Of a stretch of 64,000 nucleotides of DNA, positions 1 to 7,935 are shown in pieces. Numbering within the stretch: position 1 is the first letter of the stretch; the number at the start of each line of letters is the position of its first letter. The stretch is taken from the IMG/VR virus record IMGVR_UViG_3300044796_000222, positions 1-64,000 of that record. The stretch is one strand, 5' to 3'. Origin of the DNA: a virus. The position numbers and the translations under genes are program-made. The notes under the pieces were generated by a model. It saw only the letters and a list, made by a program, of their open reading frames with translations. It searched no databases and was not told the DNA's origin.

Positions 1-377
1 TGGCTTCCAAGAAACCCATCCCCGTCATCCCAGGTCGCCAAGGCGACGTCATCTTGATCGAGATCGACGCACTCCCCATCGGTCTTGTGCCAGTCCCGGC
101 AGACGCACGCGGTATCGTCATCGCCGAAGGCGAAACGAGCGCTCACTTTCATCGCGTCTCCGCAAAGAAGAAGGGCGACGTCGTCCTCCATCAATTCAAA
201 GACGCGCGCCACACCGACCGGGTGCTCGAAGTGAAGTCGAAGGGCACGGTCTCCGTCATCGGCGGCGGATCGAAAGAAGCGCCTCGCCACGCGGCTTTCA
301 CCATCGCGCCGGGTTTCTACCGCGCGCGAATTCAGAAGAAGAACGACGCCGGACGGGTGCGAGCCGTCGTCGACTGA
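1..377 (+). CDS. Small conserved phage protein, partner of the DUF6745 gene (5' end cut by one base)
   Basis: The frame is open from base 3 and the window begins TGGCT, so the ATG very probably lies one base outside the window; an internal TTG at 54 is less likely. The product would be about 125 residues, with RQGDV at residues 13-17, an AEGET..HFH box at 42-51 and a PGFYRAR box near the C-terminus. I recognise this layout from small proteins of unknown function that are often encoded beside DUF6745 genes, and here the next gene is DUF6745, 51 bp downstream. The function is not known. Confidence 0.75.
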   Translation, partial: ASKKPIPVIPGRQGDVILIEIDALPIGLVPVPADARGIVIAEGETSAHFHRVSAKKKGDVVLHQFKDARHTDRVLEVKSKGTVSVIGGGSKEAPRHAAFTIAPGFYRARIQKKNDAGRVRAVVD

Positions 378-428
378 CCGCGCGCCCGATCGCATCAATC
401 ACCCAAACGAAAGAAGAAGAGCAACAAC

Positions 429-1742
429 ATGACCGCAAAGAAGTCACAGAAAAAGTCGCCAACGACCGCCCCCGCCGCCACCAAGGTCAAGCGCATCGAT
501 GCGCTCACCGACGAGCAGAGGGCGCAGTTCAAGCCGTGGGCCGACAAATGGACAGCCAACGCGATGTCCACCAAGCCCATGGATGACGAGGAGCGCGACA
601 TCTGCCGCACTGCCGTCAACGGCCTGTACGACGCAGCCAAGTTGCCACGGCCGAAGGCGATCGTCTTCGTCTCCTCGCCATTCGTGGCGCGGTTCGCGGC
701 TGGTTTCGCCGCAGCGATCTTGGAGGCGAGGAAGCGCGGGTGGAGGGACGCCGCCACGCGCGACGCCACGGACGCCGCCACGCGCGCCGCCACGCGCGCC
801 GCCACGCGCGCCGCCACGTACGCCGCCACGAGCGCCGCCACGTACGCCGCCACGAGCGACGCCACGTACGCCGCCACGGACGCCGCCACGCGCGACGCCA
901 CGCGCGACGCCACGAGCGACGCCACGTACGCCGCCACGGACGAAAAAAATCCGAAGAACATCAAATGGCATTCTGATATCGGCCGCGTCATGGCTCAGTT
1001 GGCGAAGGATCTCGGCGGCGAACACTCGGATCTTCTTTTGCGTTGCGCCGCCAACACGTACATGATGTGGTCCGGCGGCAACCAGTGGTCCGACTGGTCG
1101 TCTTGCATCTCCTTCTTCCGCCACGTCTGCAACCTGGACATCGATTACTCGAAGTGGGAGCATTTCGAGCGACTATCGCTACATTCCGGCCCACGATATA
1201 TGCACGCCGAGTTCTGCATCATCAGCGATCGGCCAGAGTTGCTGACGGTGGACGAGCAGAATCGCCCGCATGCCGACAATGGCCCGTTCTGCCGGTGGCG
1301 CGACGGTTCTTCGCTCTACTCGTTCCACGGCATGCGCCTGCCTGCGTGGGTCATGGACCAGCCAGAGTTGATCGACCTCAAGTCGATTCAGGCTGAGTCG
1401 AATGAAGAGATTCGTCGTGTGATGATCGAACGCTACGGCGTTGGCCGCTACGTGAATGACGCGCAGTTCAATTTGCTCGACGACGCGCTAGACCCGCTCG
1501 GACAACCGCGCCGACTCTACGGCAAAGGCGAAGATCGCGTCGTCGAAGTCACCAACAGCACCGTCGACGCCGACGGTACGCGCCGCGTCTACTTCGTGCC
1601 GTGCCTGCCGCAGCTCCGCCCCATGGATGTTGGTGGCGTTACTGGCGAGGTTGGCGAGCCGCAGGCAGACACCGCTCTAAACGCAGTTGCGTCGACTTTC
1701 GGCTTCCGTGGCGAAGAGTACGCGCCACAAGTCGAGACGTGA
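429..1742 (+). CDS. DUF6745-family protein with an internal 4-residue repeat array
   Basis: 437 residues. A Lys/Ala-rich N-terminus leads into a low-complexity block at about residues 107-170 made of (R/Y/S/D)(A/D)AT units. The core after it carries the family pattern: ISDRPELLTVDE, then a DNGPFCRWRDG segment, SFHGMRLPAWV, and MIERYGVGRY. DUF6745 has no established biochemical role to my knowledge. The start at 429 follows a purine-rich stretch (GAAAGAAGAAGAG). The stop overlaps the GTG of the next gene (GTGA), so the two are probably co-translated. The repeat block is the odd part; family members are recognised by the domain after it. Confidence 0.85.
   Translation: MTAKKSQKKSPTTAPAATKVKRIDALTDEQRAQFKPWADKWTANAMSTKPMDDEERDICRTAVNGLYDAAKLPRPKAIVFVSSPFVARFAAGFAAAILEARKRGWRDAATRDATDAATRAATRAATRAATYAATSAATYAATSDATYAATDAATRDATRDATSDATYAATDEKNPKNIKWHSDIGRVMAQLAKDLGGEHSDLLLRCAANTYMMWSGGNQWSDWSSCISFFRHVCNLDIDYSKWEHFERLSLHSGPRYMHAEFCIISDRPELLTVDEQNRPHADNGPFCRWRDGSSLYSFHGMRLPAWVMDQPELIDLKSIQAESNEEIRRVMIERYGVGRYVNDAQFNLLDDALDPLGQPRRLYGKGEDRVVEVTNSTVDADGTRRVYFVPCLPQLRPMDVGGVTGEVGEPQADTALNAVASTFGFRGEEYAPQVET
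759..938 (+). repeat. 15-unit tandem array of a 12-bp coding repeat
   Basis: Fifteen consecutive 12-bp units in frame with the DUF6745 gene. Each reads XXC-GMC-GCC-ACG. The GCC and ACG codons never change. The first codon is only CGC, TAC, AGC or GAC, and the second only GCC or GAC. A partial unit precedes the array at 747. Because there are no stop codons in several frames, the array produces long spurious open frames on both strands. Confidence 0.95.
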
Positions 1743-1936
1743 GCGCGCAACCATTCTTCGCCGTCGAATTCCGCCTCTCCACGCGCGCCGTCGGGCAGTG
1801 GCAGCGCGTCTGGTTCCACGGCGTCGGCGAGACGTTCCTGACGGCGGCGCTTGCGCAGTCGCAGATTGATGGACACTATGCGCCACAGGATCGGAAGTTC
1901 GCCCGCGTCGTGCCTGTTGAGCCGAGGAAGAGATGA
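1739..1936 (+). CDS. Hypothetical protein, 65 aa
   Basis: GTG start inside the stop of the DUF6745 gene (GTGA). The product is basic with aromatic clusters (FFAVEFRL, WQRVWFHG) suggesting beta strands, followed by a helix TAALAQSQI. It ends in the ATGA overlap with the next gene. I do not recognise the family. Coupling on both sides supports that it is translated. Confidence 0.7.
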   Translation: MSAQPFFAVEFRLSTRAVGQWQRVWFHGVGETFLTAALAQSQIDGHYAPQDRKFARVVPVEPRKR

Positions 1937-2226
1937 CACAACCGAACATCTGGCCGCCTGTCGAAGCGATGGTTGTGCTTAGGAAATCCGATCGCGAAGA
2001 ATTATTGGTCATCGAGCGTCCGCGCCATAGTAACGGCCAAATGTTCGTCGTTCAACGCGGAGGAACGTGGAACTACGAATGGAGCCGCGTATCGCTCGAC
2101 GAATTGATGCCCGACGATCGTAAGGAACGCATCGATCGCGGCGCTGCCCTGTTCGCTATCTGCGACGGCCTGACGCTGGAGCAAGTCGCTGCGGCGATCG
2201 ATGAATACAGGAGGCCGACGCCGTGA
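1933..2226 (+). CDS. Hypothetical protein, 97 aa
   Basis: ATG overlaps the previous stop (ATGA). The first half is strand-rich (AMVVLRKSD, MFVVQRGGTWNYEWSRVS), ending in SLDELMPDD. The C-terminal third is helical (RIDRGAALFAICDGLTLEQVAAAIDEYR). The mix resembles a small beta barrel plus a helical tail, but no family is recognised. It ends in a GTGA overlap. Confidence 0.7.
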   Translation: MTQPNIWPPVEAMVVLRKSDREELLVIERPRHSNGQMFVVQRGGTWNYEWSRVSLDELMPDDRKERIDRGAALFAICDGLTLEQVAAAIDEYRRPTP

Positions 2227-2456
2227 CGCTCATCAGTAAAGATTCGTGGCGCCTCGCCGAACTTGAGGCGATGAGCAACCGAGATGAGCCGGTGCCGGCT
2301 GCCGTACTACGTGAAGTGCTCGAAGTGTACATTGCGTTGCTGAATAGGCCGGACAGTTGCGGGACGTGCCACGGAACTGGCAGGATGTATTCGCCTGACG
2401 TCTCATCGTGCGCGCTCGTCGCATGCTCAGATTGCCACCAGGGGAACGGGCGATGA
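2223..2456 (+). CDS. Small zinc-finger protein, DnaJ-type CxxC pair
   Basis: 77 residues, GTG start overlapping the previous stop. A helical N-terminus (SWRLAELEAMSN) is followed by CGTCHGTGRM and CSDCHQGNG, the CxxCxGxG type of zinc-binding knuckles seen in DnaJ-like and many small phage proteins. It probably binds one zinc ion. Partner and role are unknown. Confidence 0.7.
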   Translation: MTLISKDSWRLAELEAMSNRDEPVPAAVLREVLEVYIALLNRPDSCGTCHGTGRMYSPDVSSCALVACSDCHQGNGR

Positions 2457-2710
2457 CCACCCGCCTGCGCCGCCGCGCGAAGGTGTATGAGCGCCTCCGC
2501 AACAATAGGAGAAGCCCGTTCCTGAAGACGTATGACGAACTGGTCGCTGGGGAGCGTCTTCCGTACTTCAGCCCAAGACCAGAGGATTACGAGCGCGCCG
2601 CCGCTGAAGAAGACGCCAGATTTGCGAAGGACGGGTACGGCATCGAGGCGCTCGCACCGGAGAACGAGTTTACACGCTTCATCATGCCGCGTACGGAATC
2701 AAAGTCATGA
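2453..2710 (+). CDS. Hypothetical basic protein, 85 aa
   Basis: The ATG at 2453 is chosen because it forms ATGA with the preceding stop; an upstream in-frame ATG at 2408 would bury it deep in the previous gene. The N-terminus is very basic (TTRLRRRAKVYERLRNNRR) and the remainder is acidic and helical (EDYERAAAEEDARF). This could be nucleic-acid binding, but no family is recognised. Confidence 0.65.
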   Translation: MTTRLRRRAKVYERLRNNRRSPFLKTYDELVAGERLPYFSPRPEDYERAAAEEDARFAKDGYGIEALAPENEFTRFIMPRTESKS

Positions 2711-3012
2711 CCCCTCTCCGCCGCCTGCGTAACCTCTACTCGCTGTGCCGCCTAGTGTACGGCCCGACGTTTCAGTTGACGTACAGCGTCAAAGGCGACG
2801 GCATCGGCGTTTTGGATTGGGAATCGAATGACTATCCAGACTGGCCGTCATCGCGCGGGTCGAAAGAACTTGTCGACTCTGCGAACATGCGGACTGTCGG
2901 CCCGCTCGTGCAGGTCTGCCTAAGCGCTCTTCAGCATGCCGAGACGCTCGACTGGTCCGCTCGTTGCACGGAGGTCGAAGCCGGCGTGGAGGCGTTACGA
3001 TGCGAGGACTGA
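2707..3012 (+). CDS. Hypothetical protein, 101 aa
   Basis: ATGA overlap with the preceding gene. The N-terminus is helical (PLRRLRNLYSLCRLVYG), followed by a strand segment (FQLTYSVKGDGIGVLDW) and a C-terminal helix with three cysteines. The last 13 bases overlap the next start. No family recognised. Confidence 0.65.
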   Translation: MTPLRRLRNLYSLCRLVYGPTFQLTYSVKGDGIGVLDWESNDYPDWPSSRGSKELVDSANMRTVGPLVQVCLSALQHAETLDWSARCTEVEAGVEALRCED

Positions 3013-3242
3013 CCGCCGATGAGCGCACGCTTCTGAGGGCCGCATGCTCTGACGGCGTTCGCCCATTGACCGCCGGCCAACACCACGTTGCCGAAGCACT
3101 CACGCGTGACGGTCGGCTCGCGAAACAGCAGCACTACATTTCAGATCGCTTGTTCGTGACGGCGTGGCTGCCGACAGCGCTAAGCGAACTAGCCCTCCGC
3201 GCCGACGCGGCGACTCTCCCGGCATCGAAGGCAGCGCTGTGA
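3000..3242 (+). CDS. Hypothetical protein, 80 aa, possible winged helix
   Basis: The ATG at 3000 overlaps the previous gene by 13 bases; upstream in-frame starts would overlap more. The order MRGLTADERTLLRAACSDG, then LTAGQHHVAEALTRDGRL, then a strand YISDRLFVTA looks like a short winged-helix fold. That assignment is an inference from pattern only. It ends in a GTGA overlap. Confidence 0.6.
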   Translation: MRGLTADERTLLRAACSDGVRPLTAGQHHVAEALTRDGRLAKQQHYISDRLFVTAWLPTALSELALRADAATLPASKAAL

Positions 3243-3550
3243 CCGCCTGCGTCTTCGTCGTTGCGTTGCAGGGGTCTGAGTTGCAGTTGCACGCGATGAA
3301 CGAGCCGGCGCGTCGTCTGCTTGGCGAGCATGGAGACGAGTTTCAGGTGGAGTTGTGGGACTTGCGCAACACGTTCCACGACCATGTCATATCGAACGAT
3401 GACGGGTTGAGCTTCAGGGAGCGTGAGCCGCTGCCATACGGCGTCTTGCCGCTGTCATTGGTGCGCCGGATGATCGAGGACGCGCTGTCTGAACGGTTCC
3501 CAGACCGTGAGATTTTGTGCCTGAACCGCCGGTCTTGCTGCCGGACCTGA
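3239..3550 (+). CDS. Hypothetical protein, 103 aa
   Basis: GTG start coupled to the previous stop. Contains FVVALQGSELQLHAMNEPARRLL, then an acidic strand region and LPLSLVRRMIEDALSERFPDREIL; the C-terminus is Cys/Arg-rich (CLNRRSCCRT). Last gene of the leftmost coupled run. No family recognised. Confidence 0.65.
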   Translation: MTACVFVVALQGSELQLHAMNEPARRLLGEHGDEFQVELWDLRNTFHDHVISNDDGLSFREREPLPYGVLPLSLVRRMIEDALSERFPDREILCLNRRSCCRT

Positions 3551-3588
3551 CGCTGCCGGTCGACGATCCGCTGCCGCGCTAGACTTCA

Positions 3589-3620
3589 CCCGCACCACCC
3601 GACGCGAATCGAGGTGCGGG
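3589..3620. terminator. GC-rich hairpin downstream of the leftmost gene run
   Basis: CCCGCACC (3589-3596) pairs with GGTGCGGG (3613-3620) across a 16-nt loop. It sits 39 bp after the last gene of the run and ahead of the promoter at 3755. No T tract follows, so it could be a weak or factor-dependent terminator, or an mRNA-end hairpin. The rest of 3551-3754 shows nothing I can support. Confidence 0.4.
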
Positions 3621-3754
3621 CAAGACGGGGACGCCTCCGATGTTCGGTGGCATCGTCGTTTTTGTGCCTGGATACCGCTTGCGTAGAGTGTGGCCGGATG
3701 CCTCATCTGTAGAACCGCCTCGGGGCGTAGTTGCGGAGCGTGGTCGAATCGCAC

Positions 3755-3783
3755 TTGACGGACGCCCACCGTGGCAGCATGGT
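3755..3783 (+). promoter_or_regulatory. Promoter for the HTH/replication operon
   Basis: TTGACG, 17-bp spacer, CATGGT, then 8 nt to the ATG at 3792. The distance from the first T of the -35 box to the ATG is 37, the same as at 14629 and 53875. The transcript would start at or next to the start codon. Confidence 0.55.
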
Positions 3784-3791
3784 GGGCAGCC

Positions 3792-3974
3792 ATGGATGAA
3801 CCGAAACGTATCCCCGCCGCGAAGTTGAGAGCCATCGCCGTCGCAGCAGACTGTGACGAGCGCACGATCTTCCGCGTTTTTCACGACCCGTCTTCTGGAG
3901 AGAAGAACGCGGCGCGGGCGCGGGCGCTCAAGGCGCTCATCGAAGCGGGAGTCTTGGTTGCTGAGGTGGCGTAG
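3792..3974 (+). CDS. Small helix-turn-helix regulator, LacI-type HTH
   Basis: 60 residues. AKLRAIAVAADCDERTIFRVF reads as a LacI-type helix-turn-helix, followed by a KNAARARALKALIEAGV helix as in the hinge-proximal part of that family; no ligand domain is present. ATG 3792 is preferred over an in-frame GTG at 3771 because of the promoter position and because the extra residues (MAAWWAA) look unnatural. It heads the replication operon and may control it. The TAG stop overlaps the next GTG. Confidence 0.65.
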   Translation: MDEPKRIPAAKLRAIAVAADCDERTIFRVFHDPSSGEKNAARARALKALIEAGVLVAEVA

Positions 3975-4255
3975 TGCCTCCGCGTAGGACGGGGCGCACG
4001 GCCAAGGTCGCGGCGCTCGATACGTTCGTCGTCGAGTTCGCCCACGACGATGGGCGTGGACTCGTCGAGTCTGTGACCGCGCCGTCTGCGGGAGATGCGG
4101 CAGCGATTGCGCTTCGCCGATGGGCAAAGAGCGGCGATGCGCCCACCGGCGCGATGGTGGACGTAATGTCAAGCCGTGGACGTATCGAGCGCTGGTACGC
4201 GCCGAACGCCTATCGCGTCGAATTTTACTCGTGCTGGCGTGCGGGAGGTGTGTGA
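3974..4255 (+). CDS. Hypothetical protein, 93 aa
   Basis: GTG start shares one base with the upstream TAG (TAGTG), and the stop shares one base with the next ATG (TGATG). Sequence contains FVVEFAHDDGRGLVESVTAPSAGDAAAIALRRWA and a C-terminal IERWYAPNAYRVEFYS, a strand-helix-strand pattern. No family recognised; the position just before the initiator gene suggests a role around replication, which is inference. Confidence 0.65.
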   Translation: MPPRRTGRTAKVAALDTFVVEFAHDDGRGLVESVTAPSAGDAAAIALRRWAKSGDAPTGAMVDVMSSRGRIERWYAPNAYRVEFYSCWRAGGV

Positions 4256-5349
4256 TGTCTGCGCTGTATTCGCGCGTAGATCGCGGCGTATGGAACAGTC
4301 TCGACTTTCGTGAACTTTCGCGCGAGGCGCGTGAGTTGTGGCTCTATCTGTTGACGTGTCCGTCTCAGAACGCGTTTCCTGGCCTATTCGCCGTTTCGCT
4401 CGGCACCATCGCAGAGGACATAGATCGAACACGTGATGAAGTATGTGCGGCGCTCGCCGAGATCGAGTCGCGCGGGATGGCGAAGTACGACTCAAAGGCT
4501 CGGGTAATGTGGCTACCGAAAGCCGTGCTTCGTCGCGACGACGAGGCGAAGAGCCCGAACAACGTCAAAGGATGGGGCAACGCTATCAAGTCGATCCCGT
4601 CGTGTGAACTGCGCTCGGAGGCGTTCGCGACCGTCCGCGCGTTCCTCGAACAGCTCGGAAACAGCCAGTCAACGGAAGCCCTCGGAGACCCCTTGGGCTA
4701 CCCCTCCAGGAGGGCTCCAGGAGGGGTTGGTGGAGGGGTTGGTGGAGGGGTCGTCGAAGGGTCGGTGGAGGGGTCGGCGTCGGCTCAGGAAACAACCACA
4801 AAACAGCAAATTCATACCCCTCCAGGAGGGCTCCAGGAGGGGTTGGTGGAGGGGTTGGTGGAGGGGTCGTCGAAGGGTCGGGAACTAGGAAAGGATAAGG
4901 AAAGGAAAGGAGAGCAACAACAACAGCAACGCGCAGGGGCGGTGGTCGATGACTTGGTGACGGCCCTCGCGAAGAGTGACGAGATGCGTCATCACCCGAA
5001 CGTCGACCTAGCCGGGCTTGCGGCGATGATCCGAAAGCAGAAGCAGCCTCCCGTTCCCGAAATGGACGCCCACTGGATTGCAGCCCTCCCGATAGTATTC
5101 GACGCACTCGAACGCGCTCGTGTGAACGGCACGCTGAGCAGCGTTGCCGGGCTCGTTGGGTCGACGCTGCGATCGATCAATTCGCCAGCGATGATTCGTC
5201 AGGCACTTGCCGATCGCGACAAGCCACGCGAGTCCCGCAAGGCCAACGGTCGATCCGTAGAAATTATCAATGGGCGAGAATTGCCTGACATCAACGATCC
5301 GACCGTTCCGTACTGGCGTCCGTTCCCGAAAATGGAGACCGAGGAATGA
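4255..5349 (+). CDS. Replication initiator-like protein with an embedded candidate origin
   Basis: 364 residues from the TGATG-coupled ATG. Residues 1-130 (SRVDRGVWNSLDFRELSREARELWLYLLT..., GTIAEDIDRTRDEVCAALAEIE) match the winged-helix N-terminus of phage replication initiators. Residues about 148-210 are a low-complexity Gly/Val/Glu linker encoded by two 67-bp repeats read in different frames. The C-terminal part (VDDLVTALAKSDEMRHHPNVDLAGLAAMIRK...) is helical and may bind the helicase. The gene precedes primase and DnaB with ATGA coupling. The layout parallels lambda O, whose origin iterons lie inside the gene. Confidence 0.7.
   Translation: MSALYSRVDRGVWNSLDFRELSREARELWLYLLTCPSQNAFPGLFAVSLGTIAEDIDRTRDEVCAALAEIESRGMAKYDSKARVMWLPKAVLRRDDEAKSPNNVKGWGNAIKSIPSCELRSEAFATVRAFLEQLGNSQSTEALGDPLGYPSRRAPGGVGGGVGGGVVEGSVEGSASAQETTTKQQIHTPPGGLQEGLVEGLVEGSSKGRELGKDKERKGEQQQQQRAGAVVDDLVTALAKSDEMRHHPNVDLAGLAAMIRKQKQPPVPEMDAHWIAALPIVFDALERARVNGTLSSVAGLVGSTLRSINSPAMIRQALADRDKPRESRKANGRSVEIINGRELPDINDPTVPYWRPFPKMETEE
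4699..4765 (+). repeat. 67-bp G-rich direct repeat, copy 1
   Basis: Identical over 67 bp to 4815-4881. It contains outer inverted arms CCCCTCC/GGAGGGG and repeated GGAGGGGTTGGT units. Copy 1 continues into further GGAGGGGTCGG units, so the G-run periodicity extends to about 4778. It is read here as PSRRAPGGVGGG. Confidence 0.95.
4815..4881 (+). repeat. 67-bp G-rich direct repeat, copy 2
   Basis: Same 67 bp as copy 1 with start points 116 bp apart. As 116 is not a multiple of three, this copy is translated in another frame (PPGGLQEGLVEG). It is followed by an A/purine-rich tract to about 4930. Confidence 0.95.
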
Positions 5350-6410
5350 GCGACGACGCACGACGCATCAACGCCGCGCTCGCAGATATCGGCGTCGCGA
5401 AGTTCCTGTCAGCGCTGGGCATCAAAGGTCGAGGCAATGGCACGCGTGCCCGATTCGCGTGCGCAATACACGGCGGCGACGGCCTAAGCGCCTCGATGAC
5501 GATTCGCGACGGCGCTCTGGTCTGGCATTGTTTCAGCGGGTGTAGTTCAGGCGGAGACGCGCTGTCGCTGATCGCCTCGATGCGCGGCTACGACCTTCGC
5601 GAAAACTTTCGCGACGTGCTCGCCGAGGCCGCGTCGATCGCTGGCGTGGGTCTTGGCGAATCGTCGTTCACGCCGCGCCAACGCATCGCTCCGCCGCCAG
5701 AAGACCCGGCCGTCATCGCAGCGCGCATCGAGGCAGCGCAGGGCGTGAAGCGCATTCTCGCGGCGTTGCTCGAACTCGCGCCGCTGGAGGGCGAAGGGCT
5801 CCGGTACCTGACCGAAGACCGAGGGCTGACCAGGGCGACGTGCGAAAAGGCGCGCGTAGGCTACCTGGGAGACGCTCAGATGGCTCTTCGCGTCCTTCTT
5901 GCGTCCTTCCCGTATGAGGCACTGGAAGCCGCTGGAATCGTCTACGGAGGGCGCTGGCTGGCCCACGAGCGTCATCCACTGCTTTTCCCGATACTTCACG
6001 GAGGTGTGCCGGTCTACCTGCAAGGTCGCGCGCTCGGACCTGTCGCGAAGAAGCAAGATCGGTGGCGCTCGTGCCGTGGAAGCGTGCCGTCGCTTTACAA
6101 TCCAGACGCGCTTGAGCGTACGGATGTGCCCGCTTTGTTGCTAGAAGGGCCAATAGATACCTTGTCTGCAATGCAATGGGTCCCAGACGTTGCGCCCGTT
6201 GGAGTATTCGGCGCTGGTGGCTTCAAGGCAGAGTGGGCTGCGCCGTTGCGGGGTAGAGACGTTTGGGTCGCTCTCGATCCAGATGAGGCTGGCGAAAAAG
6301 GAGCCGTGGAGACGATGCGTGAATTGGTGAAGGCCGGCGCGTGGCCTCGACGTCTTGCGATGCCGCCCGGAATGGACATGAACGATTGGATGCTCGCGGA
6401 GGCCGCGTGA
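5346..6410 (+). CDS. DNA primase, CHC2 zinc finger plus TOPRIM domain
   Basis: 354 residues, ATGA-coupled to the initiator. The N-terminal zinc site is C39, H42 with C62 and C66 (FACAIHGGDG ... WHCFSGC), followed by GGDALSLI as in DnaG-type CHC2 fingers. The TOPRIM signature is LLLEGPIDTLSAM (Glu near 267) and VALDPDEAG (near 311). It should synthesise RNA primers for the phage fork with the DnaB helicase downstream. Length fits short phage primases lacking a DnaG C-terminal helicase-binding domain. Confidence 0.9.
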   Translation: MSDDARRINAALADIGVAKFLSALGIKGRGNGTRARFACAIHGGDGLSASMTIRDGALVWHCFSGCSSGGDALSLIASMRGYDLRENFRDVLAEAASIAGVGLGESSFTPRQRIAPPPEDPAVIAARIEAAQGVKRILAALLELAPLEGEGLRYLTEDRGLTRATCEKARVGYLGDAQMALRVLLASFPYEALEAAGIVYGGRWLAHERHPLLFPILHGGVPVYLQGRALGPVAKKQDRWRSCRGSVPSLYNPDALERTDVPALLLEGPIDTLSAMQWVPDVAPVGVFGAGGFKAEWAAPLRGRDVWVALDPDEAGEKGAVETMRELVKAGAWPRRLAMPPGMDMNDWMLAEAA

Positions 6411-7933
6411 CTCACCCGATCGCGCTCGCGGCCATTCACGCGGAGCCGGTGTCAGCGCTTGACCGCGCGCAGCTCGTGGCTGCGTCCGACGACGCGGCGG
6501 AGCGCGCGGTGCTCTCGGCCGTCATCTTTCACGGCGCGCTCGACGAGGCGTTGACCGTCGTTGAGATGCGGATGTTCTATTCGCTCGCACACAAATCGAT
6601 TTTTCGTATCGCGTGCGACTTGACCAAGGGCGGCCAGCCTCTCGACGAGCAGACGATCGGGTCTGTCTTGCAACGCGAAGGCACGATCGAAAAGTTCGGC
6701 GGCTTCGAATATCTTACGGGGCTGCGCACCGCGACGCCGGACGCGACGCATGTCCGCGCTCACGCGAAGACAGTCGCGATGCTTTACCAGCAACGCCGCG
6801 TGGTCGAGACGGCGATGTCGATCGTCACCGATGGGCTCGCAAGCAAGTCGGACCCATCCTCGTACGTCGACCGAGCGCTAAAAAAGATCACGGAGTCTGT
6901 CGAGCGCCAACGCGGCACGCACCTTGTCCAAATGTACGACACGGTTCGTGCGAGGTCCGAGGCGTGGCGCAAGATGCGCGAGACCGGCTATGTCGGTGGG
7001 CTCAGGACGGGCATTGGTGCGTTCGATCAACATACGGACGGCCTGCCGCGACCCGGCGTGACGATGCTCGGAGCGGAGACGGGAGCAGGCAAGTCGATTT
7101 TGGGATGGAATATCGGAAACAATGTCGCCGACACGCCAGACATACGCGGCCGAGCGCAGGGCGTTGTTTACGTCAGCGGCGAGATGGATGACGAGGAACT
7201 TCACGACCGGGCAGTCTGCGCACGCGCTGGCGTATCACTCCGCAAGTTGAGGCGCGTGATGATGGGGGCATCGGCGCATCCGAACGAGCAGCCGATCAGC
7301 GCTGACGATGCACGCACCATCGAAGACAACGTGCTTGCCGCGATGCAATGGCTAGAAACGCGTCCGATCTTCACGTTCGCGCGGGTCGCAGACATTCACG
7401 ATATTCGCGGCGCCGTGCGCGACGCAAACCGCACACTTATCGACAACGCCGCAGATCCGCGCGATCCGCCGGAGGTGGCACTCGTCGTCGTAGACTTCAT
7501 GCAGATGATGCAAGTTTCCGAAGCCGACAGATTCGATCTGGCGCTCACGCAACTTGGCTACGCGCTCCGCGATCTTGCTGCCGAGAAAAAACTAGCGGTG
7601 CTCGCACTCGCTCAGAAAAACGATCGGTCGGAAAAGCGCGACGGCGGCGCGTTCAGCAACCGAGACTTCAAGCATTCGAGCGGCCTCGCCGAACCGGCCG
7701 CGCTCGCCGGGTTCTTGGACCGCCCCGTGCTTGGAATGGGCAAGCGATCCGAAGACGACCGGATGAAGTGGCGGAACTATTCCGAACTGCACTTCACGAA
7801 GGGGCGTCAAGTGGGGCTAGGGCGCGTCCAACTCTACTTCGACGGCCCTAGATTCCACATTCGCGATCCGAAAGCGGGCGAGTTTGCCGGCCTGTGGGAT
7901 GATCCGCCAACTGGCGGGAAGGCGAGACGTTGA
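6407..7933 (+). CDS. dnaB: Replicative DNA helicase, DnaB family
   Basis: 508 residues from a GTG coupled to the primase stop (GTGA). Residues 25-140 match the DnaB N-terminal domain (DDAAERAVLSAVIFHG..., ADLIS-like ATHVRAHAKTVAMLYQQRRV). The RecA-type core has Walker A AETGAGKS near residue 223 and Walker B ALVVVDFMQMM near 360; HTDGLPRPGVTMLGAETG is the usual lead-in. A hexameric 5'-3' fork helicase is expected. Replication genes end here. Confidence 0.93.
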   Translation: MTHPIALAAIHAEPVSALDRAQLVAASDDAAERAVLSAVIFHGALDEALTVVEMRMFYSLAHKSIFRIACDLTKGGQPLDEQTIGSVLQREGTIEKFGGFEYLTGLRTATPDATHVRAHAKTVAMLYQQRRVVETAMSIVTDGLASKSDPSSYVDRALKKITESVERQRGTHLVQMYDTVRARSEAWRKMRETGYVGGLRTGIGAFDQHTDGLPRPGVTMLGAETGAGKSILGWNIGNNVADTPDIRGRAQGVVYVSGEMDDEELHDRAVCARAGVSLRKLRRVMMGASAHPNEQPISADDARTIEDNVLAAMQWLETRPIFTFARVADIHDIRGAVRDANRTLIDNAADPRDPPEVALVVVDFMQMMQVSEADRFDLALTQLGYALRDLAAEKKLAVLALAQKNDRSEKRDGGAFSNRDFKHSSGLAEPAALAGFLDRPVLGMGKRSEDDRMKWRNYSELHFTKGRQVGLGRVQLYFDGPRFHIRDPKAGEFAGLWDDPPTGGKARR

Positions 7934-7935
7934 CC

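Larger units (their letters stand above)
4699..4930. other. Candidate replication origin inside the initiator gene
   Basis: Two identical 67-bp iteron-like repeats, a 49-bp A-rich gap between them (AAACAACCACAAAACAGCAAA) and a purine-rich tract after the second (4885-4926). Repeats plus an easily melted region within an initiator gene is the lambda O arrangement. The G runs (GGGG every 12 bp) could also form G-quadruplexes. The origin function is inferred, not shown. Confidence 0.55.

Noticed and set aside
444-1163. Long ORFs on both strands across the 12-bp repeat array
   Set aside because: They exist because the repeat lacks stop codons in several frames; their products are simple Arg/Gly/Ala repeats and DUF6745 conservation fixes the real frame.
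3640-3828. 62-codon plus-strand ORF
   Set aside because: Low-quality composition, overlaps the HTH gene and its promoter in another frame, and has no coupling or ribosome site.
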